Shown one piece after another: positions 26,325 to 35,554 of a stretch of 56,010 bases of DNA. Source of the stretch: Cryomorphaceae bacterium (GTDB taxonomy: Bacteria > Bacteroidota > Bacteroidia > Flavobacteriales_D > Cryomorphaceae). The translations under genes and the position numbers were made by a program. The stretch covers positions 1-56,010 of the forward strand of contig PXBH01000151.1 in the NCBI GenBank assembly GCA_003565555.1. Reading direction: 5' to 3'. How positions within the stretch are numbered: position 1 is the first letter of the stretch; the number at the start of each line of letters is the position of its first letter. Under the pieces are notes generated by a model that worked only from the letters and a program-made list of their open reading frames with translations, had not been told where the DNA came from and searched no databases.

Positions 26325-27014
26325 TCAGCATTCCAACTTGAAGCCGACGCCGTGAATATTCGCTATGCTCACGCCCTTATCCTCGCTCAGGTATTTGCGC
26401 AACTTGGTGATGAAGACATCAAGGCTCCTACCTGTGAAATAGCTGCTGTCTCCCCAAACAGCAGCGGTAATCAACTCGCGTTCTGTCACTTTATTTTTTC
26501 TCTCGCAGAGCAGTTTCAGTATCCCCGCTTCTTTTTTCGTGAGGGTCTTGCGCCCGTTTTGGTGTTCCAGCAGGAAATTTTCCGCATCGAAACGGTACGC
26601 ACCGATCTCAAAAACAGTCTGTGTCTGCCCGCCTCCGTTGGCTTTTGTGCGCCTGAGGACGGCCTCAATACGCAGCAGAAACTCTTCATTACTGAAGGGT
26701 TTAGTGATGTAATCATCTGCCCCGCTTTTAAATCCCTCCACCTTATCAGCGGTCATGCCTTTGGCTGTAATGAAAATTAGAGGCACCGCTTTATTGACTT
26801 TTCGTATGTCGCGCGCCAATTGATAGCCGTCCTTCTTCGGCATCATCACGTCGAGCAGGCAGAGGTCATATTCCCTTTCGGTGAATTGCTTCAATCCTTC
26901 ACTCCCGTCACGGCAGAGGTGAACCGTATAGCCCTTTTCGCGCAAAGTATCTTGAATCACGAAGCCGAGGCCGGGGTCATCTTCGACCAGAAGTATGGAA
27001 GCAGGTGCTGTCAT
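26325..27014 (-). CDS. Response regulator, OmpR/PhoB type (RprY-like)
   Basis: The 229-residue protein has a receiver domain (1-125) with acidic pocket D12/D13, phosphoacceptor D55 in LLDVMMPKKDG and K105 in YITKPFSNEEF, then a winged-helix DNA-binding domain ending VFITKLRKYLSEDKG...GVGFKLEC. The opening LLVEDDPGLGFVIQDTLREKG resembles RprY of Bacteroides. It overlaps the kinase gene by four bases and is the second gene of the pair. Target genes cannot be read from context. Confidence 0.93.
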   Translation of the reverse strand: MTAPASILLVEDDPGLGFVIQDTLREKGYTVHLCRDGSEGLKQFTEREYDLCLLDVMMPKKDGYQLARDIRKVNKAVPLIFITAKGMTADKVEGFKSGADDYITKPFSNEEFLLRIEAVLRRTKANGGGQTQTVFEIGAYRFDAENFLLEHQNGRKTLTKKEAGILKLLCERKNKVTERELITAAVWGDSSYFTGRSLDVFITKLRKYLSEDKGVSIANIHGVGFKLEC

Positions 27015-28348
27015 TTCTGCGAATTTAAGGGAAGTTTTACGGTAAACGCGGTGCCTTCACCTTCGCTGCTCTGCACGGATATCTTGCCACCGTGGGCGCG
27101 CACCGTTTGCCGCACATAGTAAAGACCTAATCCGAAGCCTTTCACGTCATGCACATTGCCGGTCGGCACGCGATAGAATTTGTCAAATACGTAGGGCAGA
27201 GACTTCTTGGGAATCCCGATCCCGTTGTCTTTTACAATCAACACCACCGCGTCTCCGTCATTTCGTGTCAGTATTTCAATTTCGGGTTTTTCTCCCCCGT
27301 ATTTTACGGCATTATCGAGTAAGTTGTGAATGATATTGTCGATGTGTACCGGGTCGGCAAGTATTTCGTGGTCGAGGGCATCAAGCCGCAGCGTGACCTT
27401 CGGCCCTTCACTGCCGAAGACCATCCTCAGGGCTTCTGCAGCATCTTCAACCACCGCGTGCAGGTCAATAAGGGACTTATTCAGCTTGACCTTACCCCGG
27501 TCCAAAGCGGCCAATTGTAAAACTTTTTCCACCTGCAGCCTCAGCCGATTGTTTTCCTTGTAAATCAATTCAGCATACTGCTTGAGCCGTTCGGGCTGCT
27601 GCGCAATTTTATCTCCCATCAATACCTCGCCCGAGAGAGATATGGTAGAAATCGGCGTCTTGAGTTCATGGGTCATATTGTTGATGAAATCCGTTTTCAT
27701 TTCAGACAAGCGTTTCTGCTTGAGTATGATGTAAACGGAATAGGCAAAAAACACGAAGACAATCAGGCTGATCAGGGCAGAAAACGCCCATGCGGAGATC
27801 CGCGAATTCTCGAGTTCGAGGGCCGCATTTTCCCTGTGCGGAAAGAACACACCGAAATAATGCCCGTCCTTGTCCCATTTTATTTGCGGGGCTTTGCCTT
27901 CCGGCCTTCCGGCAAATTCGGTATCACCCAGCGCTACGTAATCTCCGTATACGATGCTGTCCGTGAAACAGTCATATACGCCGTATTCAAAGTTTTCAAG
28001 GATATTACGTTTCTGAAACTCTCTGGTGAGCAGGGATTCTAAGAGAAACGGATGTACGGTATCGTTGATAGCTACGGTAAAGTAATTTGGCCGCACTTGC
28101 TTTACCGCCTCAAAGAGCTTTGCGGGATCATTGTTGATGGTGAGGATTTCATCGGCCACATTGGTCAGGGCAATGACTACCCGGTCATTGAATTGTTTGG
28201 CCTCCGCACGTGCCTGCTCCTTTCGCAGGTCCATTTGGCTGCGGCGCACCTCAAAGGCCTTGTCTAACCAGTACACCTGAGTAGCGACGATACCTGCCAC
28301 AGACAAGACGGCCAGCAGAAGAAGAATACCGATGCGGCGACGGCTCAT
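27011..28348 (-). CDS. Sensor histidine kinase (RprX-like)
   Basis: The 445-residue protein has an N-terminal membrane helix (about 5-26), a periplasmic sensing region of around 150 residues, a second helix (about 187-210) and a cytoplasmic kinase core. The phosphorylated histidine is H227 in FINNMTHELKTPIS; the ATP-binding part shows the N box (NLLDNAVKYGG), G1 box DNGIGIP and G2 box GFGLGLYYV. The periplasmic region has no recognisable sensor fold. It forms an operon with the response regulator. Confidence 0.95.
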   Translation of the reverse strand: MSRRRIGILLLLAVLSVAGIVATQVYWLDKAFEVRRSQMDLRKEQARAEAKQFNDRVVIALTNVADEILTINNDPAKLFEAVKQVRPNYFTVAINDTVHPFLLESLLTREFQKRNILENFEYGVYDCFTDSIVYGDYVALGDTEFAGRPEGKAPQIKWDKDGHYFGVFFPHRENAALELENSRISAWAFSALISLIVFVFFAYSVYIILKQKRLSEMKTDFINNMTHELKTPISTISLSGEVLMGDKIAQQPERLKQYAELIYKENNRLRLQVEKVLQLAALDRGKVKLNKSLIDLHAVVEDAAEALRMVFGSEGPKVTLRLDALDHEILADPVHIDNIIHNLLDNAVKYGGEKPEIEILTRNDGDAVVLIVKDNGIGIPKKSLPYVFDKFYRVPTGNVHDVKGFGLGLYYVRQTVRAHGGKISVQSSEGEGTAFTVKLPLNSQK

Positions 28349-28419
28349 GTGGCTAAATTACGCTGTACCCGCTCAGAAAAAAAGCATTTAACAACCGATT
28401 AACAGGGATGCCCGAGAAT

Positions 28420-28443
28420 AAAAAAACCGGCTGCCCGCCGGTT
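28420..28443 (-). terminator. Terminator after the 58-residue gene
   Basis: The minus strand shows AACCGGC, a five-base loop, GCCGGTT and seven T residues. It lies 16 bases after the stop codon of the small gene at 28459-28635, and upstream of the kinase gene. Confidence 0.85.
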
Positions 28444-28458
28444 CTGCATATGTTTTGT

Positions 28459-28635
28459 TCAAATCATATGGTGTCTTCGTTTGCGGATGAGGGTGCAAAC
28501 CCTGATCACGTCGAGCCCGTTGGCATACCGGGTGCAATTCAAGCGAATAATTTCCCCCATGATATCTTTCTCGGGGACCTGCATAAGTTTTTTCAAATCA
28601 CCGGGTCTCAGTCCCGAATTTTGTTCTCTGTTCAT
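28459..28635 (-). CDS. Unrecognised 58-residue protein in its own transcription unit
   Basis: The frame runs from ATG at 28633-28635 to TGA at 28459-28461 and follows an in-frame stop, so no longer start exists. The peptide starts MNREQNSGLRPGDLKKLMQV and ends RKRRHHMI; it is basic, with two cysteines (34 and 47) and a helical middle. I recognise no family. Support for a real gene is positional: it is bracketed by the groEL terminator upstream and its own terminator downstream, leaving no other product for this segment. A small RNA from the same unit is the alternative. No convincing promoter was seen between the groEL terminator and the start. Confidence 0.5.
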   Translation of the reverse strand: MNREQNSGLRPGDLKKLMQVPEKDIMGEIIRLNCTRYANGLDVIRVCTLIRKRRHHMI

Positions 28636-28735
28636 AGCTGCCCTGTTTTCTGAGTTTGAATGGTGACCTTGGTTTTAACCCATGAAGCGGGCCAAAGGTT
28701 ACATCTCGTCTCAGAGGATATACCGTCAATCACAA

Positions 28736-28764
28736 AAAAACCCCTCCGAATCGGAGGGGTTTTT
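28736..28764 (-). terminator. Terminator of groESL
   Basis: A 13-base stem (AAAAACCCCTCCG/CGGAGGGGTTTTT) with a three-base loop lies 22 bases after the groEL stop. It is symmetrical in A and T runs, so it may work on both strands. Confidence 0.92.
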
Positions 28765-28785
28765 AAGATAATTTCAGAATGCGAA

Positions 28786-30441
<1,656 letters not shown>

Positions 30442-30461
30442 TTAGGTTTTTAGTTTTTGAT

Positions 30462-30746
30462 TCAGTTTTTGCCGACAACGCCGAAAATATCGGACTCCCT
30501 CATGATGAGGTAAGAACCGCCGTCGATTTTGATTTCCGTACCGGAATACTGCCCGTAAATTACGGTATCACCTACTTTTACAGTCAAGGGCTCATCTTTC
30601 TTACCTTGACCTACGGCCACAACTTTACCGCGCTGGGGTTTTTCTTTGGCGGTATCGGGAATAATGATTCCGCTGGCTGTTTTTTCTTCCGCAGGAGCTG
30701 CTTCAACAAGCACGCGATCTGCAAGTGGAGTTACGTTTACTGACAT
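30462..30746 (-). CDS. groES: Co-chaperonin GroES (Hsp10)
   Basis: The 94-residue cap protein of the GroEL chamber. The sequence starts [20 protein letters not shown], has the mobile loop [20 protein letters not shown] and ends with the [11 protein letters not shown] strand. It is the first gene of groESL. Its leader holds an inverted repeat at 30766-30798, and the secG terminator lies just upstream. Confidence 0.98.
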   Translation of the reverse strand: MSVNVTPLADRVLVEAAPAEEKTASGIIIPDTAKEKPQRGKVVAVGQGKKDEPLTVKVGDTVIYGQYSGTEIKIDGGSYLIMRESDIFGVVGKN

Positions 30747-30765
30747 TGTTATTGTTTTAAGAGTT

Positions 30766-30798
30766 GTACCGGCGCACAGTCAGAAAACGTGCCGGTAC
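30766..30798 (-). promoter_or_regulatory. Inverted repeat in the groES leader
   Basis: Arms GTACCGGC (30766-30773) and GCCGGTAC (30791-30798) flank a 17-base loop, ending 20 bases from the groES ATG. It is not CIRCE (TTAGCACTC-N9-GAGTGCTAA). It could be an operator or a leader hairpin affecting translation. Confidence 0.5.
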
Positions 30799-30838
30799 GT
30801 CTCGGGTGCAATCTTTTCCGATTTTGACAGTTCCGGGC

Positions 30839-30873
30839 AAAAAAAATGTCAGTGCGCGTGACACACTGACATT
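30839..30873 (-). terminator. Terminator of the miaB-secG operon
   Basis: A perfect 10-base stem (AATGTCAGTG/CACTGACATT, nine-base loop) is followed on the minus strand by eight T. It lies 31 bases after the secG stop and separates secG from groESL. Confidence 0.92.
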
Positions 30874-30904
30874 AATCCGAAATCGATAATGTGATCTCAG
30901 CAGG

Positions 30905-31234
30905 TTATTCTGCCGGGATTTGTTCGGCTTCCTCTGCGGGAAATTCTTCACCGCCCGGCATCTGCTCCGGCATCTCCGGTTGGCGCTCTTCAAACATCAT
31001 GGCCGGCTCGACGTCTTGCTCATGGATACCCGCCGAAACGAGACAGAGTACAAAAAGCAAAATCCCGAGCGACCAAGTGCTCTTTTCGAGAAAGTCACCG
31101 GTGCGCTTCACACCGCCGATTTGATTGGCCGATTGAAAACTCGAGTCCAATCCGCCGCCTTTGGGGTTTTGCACCAAAATAATGAGGGCGAGGAATACGC
31201 AAACGAGCAAAGTGAGTATGTAAATGAAAACCAT
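30905..31234 (-). CDS. secG: Preprotein translocase subunit SecG
   Basis: SecG assists SecYE in protein export. The 109-residue protein has two membrane helices (about 3-22 and 53-72) around the conserved cytoplasmic loop ILVQNPKGGGLDSSF, then an acidic Pro/Glu-rich tail longer than in E. coli. It is the last gene of the miaB, sigma-54 activator, lptE, TPR-like, secG run; the preceding gene ends ten bases after its start region. Confidence 0.95.
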   Translation of the reverse strand: MVFIYILTLLVCVFLALIILVQNPKGGGLDSSFQSANQIGGVKRTGDFLEKSTWSLGILLFVLCLVSAGIHEQDVEPAMMFEERQPEMPEQMPGGEEFPAEEAEQIPAE

Positions 31235-31243
31235 GGTCTACAG

Positions 31244-32110
31244 TTATTTAATTTTTGCTTCTGCCTGTTTTTGAAGGGTGTCAAAGTAAGTGCTTTTTTC
31301 CGGATATTTCAACCCGAGTCTCGCATAGGCGCGTGCAGCTTTTTTATAGTCTTGCTGCCGTTCGTAAACCTTTGCCAATGTTTCCGTTACAAATGTTTCA
31401 TCTTCCACGAGACTCATTTTACCCATACGCGACGGAGAGAAAAAAGATGCTTTCGACTGCGTAATTTGCGGCGATTGGGCGATGAACTTTTCGAGCATAT
31501 CATCGGCAGGCAGGTTAGATTTTCTTTCGGGCTTTTCTCTCCCGTCTTCACCGTCGAGATCGCGGAGCCATTTCGCGAAAGCGCCGTATGCCGCAATGTC
31601 ATCTTCTGCCCCGTCCGTTTCTTCAGCGGCATCAGGCCTGCTCTTTTCTCCCGGTAAGGGCCCATCCGCTGAAACTTCCTCCGCAGCCATTTCTCCCCAT
31701 CGGGCGGCTGCCGCGCTCAATATTTGAACTTCAAGCGGGTCGGGGTCTTCGGAAGCGGCGGAAGCAGAGTTTTTTTCGGCCGGAGCTGCGGGAAAAGAAG
31801 GAGAAGCCGAAGCAGCGGGATTCTGTTCTGCCTGTGGAGTAAGTTCGGGTTCGGGCGACGGGTGGGCTATCGCCGCGAAAGGGCCGGCCGTGTAAGTGTA
31901 TAGCTTTGAGCGGTCGCCGATGTACACCGCGGCGCGGTTGATGTGCTCGCGGGCATCCAGCTTATCATATTGCTTGGCACCCACCGCCCGCAATACCTGA
32001 AAAGCGGCGCACCAGGGATATTTTTCTGCCAGACGATCCACCTCACTCAGGTCTGATTCATCGCTGAACCGATGTTCCTTCATCAGGGCTATGAGGGCTG
32101 ACTTTTGCAT
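31244..32110 (-). CDS. TPR-like protein of unknown function between lptE and secG
   Basis: Start at 32110 gives MQKSALIALMKEHRF, 288 residues; the frame could begin five codons earlier. The N-terminal 85 residues are helical (VDRLAEKYPWCAAFQVLRAV), the middle 130 are low-complexity Ala/Pro/Glu/Ser, and the C-terminal end looks like a TPR unit (VTETLAKVYERQQDYKKAAR). It overlaps no catalytic family. It sits between lptE and secG, a stable position in Flavobacteriales, suggesting an envelope-related role. No signal peptide or membrane helix is seen. Confidence 0.7.
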   Translation of the reverse strand: MQKSALIALMKEHRFSDESDLSEVDRLAEKYPWCAAFQVLRAVGAKQYDKLDAREHINRAAVYIGDRSKLYTYTAGPFAAIAHPSPEPELTPQAEQNPAASASPSFPAAPAEKNSASAASEDPDPLEVQILSAAAARWGEMAAEEVSADGPLPGEKSRPDAAEETDGAEDDIAAYGAFAKWLRDLDGEDGREKPERKSNLPADDMLEKFIAQSPQITQSKASFFSPSRMGKMSLVEDETFVTETLAKVYERQQDYKKAARAYARLGLKYPEKSTYFDTLQKQAEAKIK

Positions 32111-32118
32111 AAAGGCGG

Positions 32119-32625
32119 CTACCATGCGCCGAGCGATGCATCGAAGATATCCTGAATGAGCTGCTCGTTGATTTCCTCGATCAATTCGAGCTCTACCGCA
32201 TTGAAGTCGATGTTCGAATCGTAATCGGCGAACCGTGTAAAGGTACGTTCAAAATTTTTTTCGCGCTCATATGTGTTGATGTACTTTACTTTCACCGAAA
32301 TCGACAATCGGTTGAGGGTGGCGAGTTCATCGCCGGAGACGGCGGCATTCCCTGTTTCGTACCGAGTGATGGTTCCTTCATATTGGAGGTCACCCTTCTT
32401 GTCCACAAGATCAAGCCGCGTTTGGGCCAGCATCAGATCTTTCAATGCCTCCGTAAGTGTAAGGTCATAATTTGGCGCCGCCATGGGCGTCACTATCCTG
32501 AAAAGACGGATGGAAAAGGTATTGGCTTCAGCAGGGATGTCTGCTCCGGAAAATGAGTAACTCACCGAACAACCGTTCAGCAGCAGCAGTGTGCCTGCGA
32601 GCAATGTGACAAAAAAGAGACGCAT
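32119..32625 (-). CDS. lptE: LPS assembly lipoprotein LptE
   Basis: LptE plugs LptD in the outer membrane and helps place lipopolysaccharide. The 168-residue protein has a lipoprotein signal with cysteine 19 (GTLLLLNGCSVSYSFSGADI), then the Bacteroidota LptE pattern FSIRLFRIV and NYDLTLTEALKDLMLAQTRL, followed by the GTITRYE strand. It lies eight bases after the sigma-54 activator gene in a minus-strand operon. Confidence 0.88.
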   Translation of the reverse strand: MRLFFVTLLAGTLLLLNGCSVSYSFSGADIPAEANTFSIRLFRIVTPMAAPNYDLTLTEALKDLMLAQTRLDLVDKKGDLQYEGTITRYETGNAAVSGDELATLNRLSISVKVKYINTYEREKNFERTFTRFADYDSNIDFNAVELELIEEINEQLIQDIFDASLGAW

Positions 32626-32633
32626 AGTATCGC

Positions 32634-33881
32634 CTATTGCAAATTGTATTCCTTAATTTTTCTGTACAATGTGCGCTCACTGATGCCCAACTCCTTAGCC
32701 GCGGGCTTTCGGCGGTTATTGTACTTCTTCAGCGCCTTAATTATCAGCTCTTTTTCCGTTTGTTCGAGGGAGAGCGACTCTTCCACTTCTTCATGGGCGT
32801 CGATGTGTACCTCATCCTCACGGCTGATTTCATAATCGCGCTCTGCGTCTGCACTTTCATAAGGTGCGGGCGGTTCGTTTTCGGGATTGTCATTTTCGTA
32901 AAGCCGCTTGAGCGCAGCGGGGTGCCCTGTTCGCACAGGGCCGGAAGGACTGCCGCTGCGCAAAAGCTCCAATACAATGGTCTTCAGATCGCTGATATCC
33001 TGCTTCATTTCAAAGAGAAATTTGTAGAGTATTTCCCTTTCCGAAAAATCGCTCCCTGCGTTGCTCTGCTTGGCGGTGACCGCCGGCAGGTTGCTGCGGG
33101 TGATGTCCGGGAGATAACGCGCCAAGATTTCGGCGTTGATGCTGCGCTCCTCCTCAATCACCGAAAGCTGTTCCGAAATATTCTTCAGCTGCCGAATGTT
33201 GCCCGGCCAAGCGTAGTTTTCCAGAAGGTGCTGCGCTTTTTCATCCAGACGTACCGCGGGCATGTGGTATTTTTCTGCGAAATCCACGGCAAACTTCCGA
33301 AAGAGCAATCCTATATCTTCTTTCCGTTCGCGAAGGGGAGGAAGGAATATGGGCACTGAATTCAATCGATAGAAAAGGTCCTCTCTGAATTTCCCCTCGG
33401 AAATGGCCTTTTCCATGTTTACGTTGGTGGCAGCGATAATGCGCACATCTGTTTTGAGCACCTTGGACGCGCCGACCTTGATAAACTCTCCGCTTTCCAG
33501 CACCCGCAGCAGGCGTACCTGTGTGAGCAGGGGCAGTTCTGCCACTTCATCGAGAAATATCGTACCGCCGTTGGCCACTTCAAAGTAACCCTTTCGCGAA
33601 TCATGGGCCCCCGTAAATGCGCCTTTTTCATGCCCGAAGAGCTCAGAATCTATGGTACCTTCGGGGATGGCTCCGCAGTTTACAGCGATGTATTGACCGT
33701 GCTTACGGGCGGAGAGCTGATGAATGATCTGGGGCATGGTTTCTTTTCCCGTACCGCTTTCTCCCGTGATCAAAACGGAAATGTCCGTAGGCGCCACCTG
33801 TATGGCTACATCGATGGCCCGGTTCAACATCGGAGAGCTCCCGATGATCCCGAACCTTTGCTTGACCTGTTGTAATGTCAT
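32634..33881 (-). CDS. Sigma-54-dependent transcriptional activator without a sensor domain
   Basis: The 415-residue protein begins directly with the AAA+ domain: Walker A GESGTGKE near residue 40, the sigma-54 contact loop GAFTGA near 90, and Walker B GGTIFLDE near 110. There is no receiver, GAF or other N-terminal regulatory domain. An acidic linker of about 110 residues follows (rich in Glu/Asp/Pro), then a Fis-type helix-turn-helix (KKYNNRRKPAAKELGISERT...). Activity must be controlled some other way. It lies between miaB and lptE. Confidence 0.93.
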   Translation of the reverse strand: MTLQQVKQRFGIIGSSPMLNRAIDVAIQVAPTDISVLITGESGTGKETMPQIIHQLSARKHGQYIAVNCGAIPEGTIDSELFGHEKGAFTGAHDSRKGYFEVANGGTIFLDEVAELPLLTQVRLLRVLESGEFIKVGASKVLKTDVRIIAATNVNMEKAISEGKFREDLFYRLNSVPIFLPPLRERKEDIGLLFRKFAVDFAEKYHMPAVRLDEKAQHLLENYAWPGNIRQLKNISEQLSVIEEERSINAEILARYLPDITRSNLPAVTAKQSNAGSDFSEREILYKFLFEMKQDISDLKTIVLELLRSGSPSGPVRTGHPAALKRLYENDNPENEPPAPYESADAERDYEISREDEVHIDAHEEVEESLSLEQTEKELIIKALKKYNNRRKPAAKELGISERTLYRKIKEYNLQ

Positions 33882-33892
33882 ATCTTATCAGA

Positions 33893-35323
33893 TCAGCCTT
33901 TTACAACCTCGCCCATGAGCGTGGCAGAGGTGCAGTCCGTAGCCTTCACGCGGACGTAAGTACCCGGAATGATGTCTCCTCTGTCAAATACCATTACAGC
34001 GTTTTGAGAATTTCTGCCGAAAAGCTTGTCGTCCGATTTCTTGGAAACCCCCTCCGCCAAAACCTCAAAAGTCTTTCCCACGGAAGCGCGGTTTCGCTTG
34101 AGGGAGCTTTCGTTTTGCACGGCGATAATTTCTTCGAGCCTCGCCTGCTTCACTTCTTCGGGCACATCGTCGGTAAATTTTCGCTCGGCCAGCGTTTTGG
34201 GTCGTTCGGAGTATTTGAACATATAAGCGAACTCGTACTCCGTCTCTTTCATCAGGGAAACCGTTTCGGCATGCTCGGCATCCGTTTCACCGCAAAAACC
34301 GGAAATAATATCTGTACTGATCGCGCAGTCAGGCATAATGCGGCGAATGGCATCGATGCGGTTCTTGTACCATTCTCGGGTATAGCCTCGGTTCATGCGC
34401 TTCAGTACAGCACTGCTTCCGCTCTGAACGGGAAGGTGGATGTACTTGCAGATATTGTCGTACCGGGCCATGGTATGCAAGACCTCATCCGTCATATCCT
34501 TGGGGTGAGAGGTGGAAAATCGAATGCGCAAGTCGGGTGCGGTCAGGGCGACCTTTTCAAGAAGCTGAGCAAAGTTCACGGTTTCCTTTGCGGGATCGAT
34601 CACATCGCCTTTCTTGCTCACATTCCACCGGTAGGAGTCCACGTTTTGACCGAGCAAGGTCACCTCGCGGTAGCCCTCCTGATAAAGGTACCGGGCTTCG
34701 CGGACAATAGACTCAGGGTCACGACTGCGCTCTCTGCCGCGGGTGAAGGGCACCACGCAGAAAGAACACATATTATCACACCCGCGCATGATGCTGATAA
34801 ATGCCGTCACGCCGTTGCTGTTCAACCGTACGGGGCTGATATCGGCATAGGTCTCTTCGCGGCTGAGCAGCACATTCACCGCCTTGCGTCCGTCCGTCAC
34901 TTCCTCGAGAAGTCCGGGAAGGTCTCGGTAGGCATCGGGCCCCACCACAATGTCCACCAATTTCTCCTCCTCAAGCAGCTGTGCTTTGAGCCTTTCGGCC
35001 ATACAGCCGAGCACACCGATGAGAAGCTCGGGATTTTTTTTCTTGGTATTGTTGAAATGGTTCAAGCGGTTGCGGACTCTTTGTTCCGCATTTTCACGAA
35101 TCGAGCAGGTATTCAGCAATACGAGCGAAGCCTCCTCAGGATTTCGGGTGGTACGGTACCCCGACTCGGCGAGAATAGATGCTACAATTTCGCTGTCGGA
35201 AAAATTCATCTGACAGCCGTAGCTCTCGAGATACAATTTCTTTCCGTTGTCAGGACCGGCGTCTATCAAGGTGGCATCACCTTGTTTAGACTCGTCCAAG
35301 ACTTTATTTGAACCCAATGACAT
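33893..35323 (-). CDS. miaB: tRNA-2-methylthio-N6-dimethylallyladenosine synthase
   Basis: MiaB is a radical-SAM methylthiotransferase that modifies A37 in tRNAs reading UNN codons. Starting at 35323 gives a 476-residue protein, [11 protein letters not shown]...; a longer frame to 35395 adds 24 residues overlapping the promoter. N-terminal UPF0004 cysteines lie in [11 protein letters not shown] and the [13 protein letters not shown] segment; the radical-SAM triad is CDNMCSFC. The C-terminal TRAM domain ends the protein. It is the first gene of the operon reaching secG. It is divergent from topA. Confidence 0.96.
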   Translation of the reverse strand: MSLGSNKVLDESKQGDATLIDAGPDNGKKLYLESYGCQMNFSDSEIVASILAESGYRTTRNPEEASLVLLNTCSIRENAEQRVRNRLNHFNNTKKKNPELLIGVLGCMAERLKAQLLEEEKLVDIVVGPDAYRDLPGLLEEVTDGRKAVNVLLSREETYADISPVRLNSNGVTAFISIMRGCDNMCSFCVVPFTRGRERSRDPESIVREARYLYQEGYREVTLLGQNVDSYRWNVSKKGDVIDPAKETVNFAQLLEKVALTAPDLRIRFSTSHPKDMTDEVLHTMARYDNICKYIHLPVQSGSSAVLKRMNRGYTREWYKNRIDAIRRIMPDCAISTDIISGFCGETDAEHAETVSLMKETEYEFAYMFKYSERPKTLAERKFTDDVPEEVKQARLEEIIAVQNESSLKRNRASVGKTFEVLAEGVSKKSDDKLFGRNSQNAVMVFDRGDIIPGTYVRVKATDCTSATLMGEVVKG

Positions 35324-35345
35324 ACTTCTTGTTTTAAAACGGGTG

Positions 35346-35353
35346 CAAAGGTA
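35346..35353 (-). promoter_or_regulatory. -7 element of miaB
   Basis: The minus strand reads TACCTTTG, a perfect TAnnTTTG box, 22 bases before the miaB ATG at 35321-35323. A TTTG sits 13 bases upstream and a TTG 22 bases upstream; neither is at the ideal distance. Confidence 0.6.
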
Positions 35354-35554
35354 GGCAAATTTCAAGCAAAACTGCCAATATGACACGCGTGGCACGACCG
35401 AAAATCACCACGAGTGCAGGCAGAAAAAACCTGCATAAAGACCGTTATCGCATCGGGAAATCCGGGGTTGAATCTTTGCGAAAAACTGCAAATCGGTTTT
35501 CATTGCTTTAATTTGTGCCCCGAAAGTCAGCGCTCCGAACTTAAACAACAGCCT

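Noticed and set aside
30747-30904. CIRCE/HrcA operator upstream of groES
   Set aside because: No TTAGCACTC-N9-GAGTGCTAA sequence; only the different inverted repeat at 30766-30798 is present.
33875-35311. Plus-strand frame of 478 codons opposite miaB
   Set aside because: miaB on the minus strand has all motifs; the plus frame is His/Leu/Gly-rich antisense sequence.
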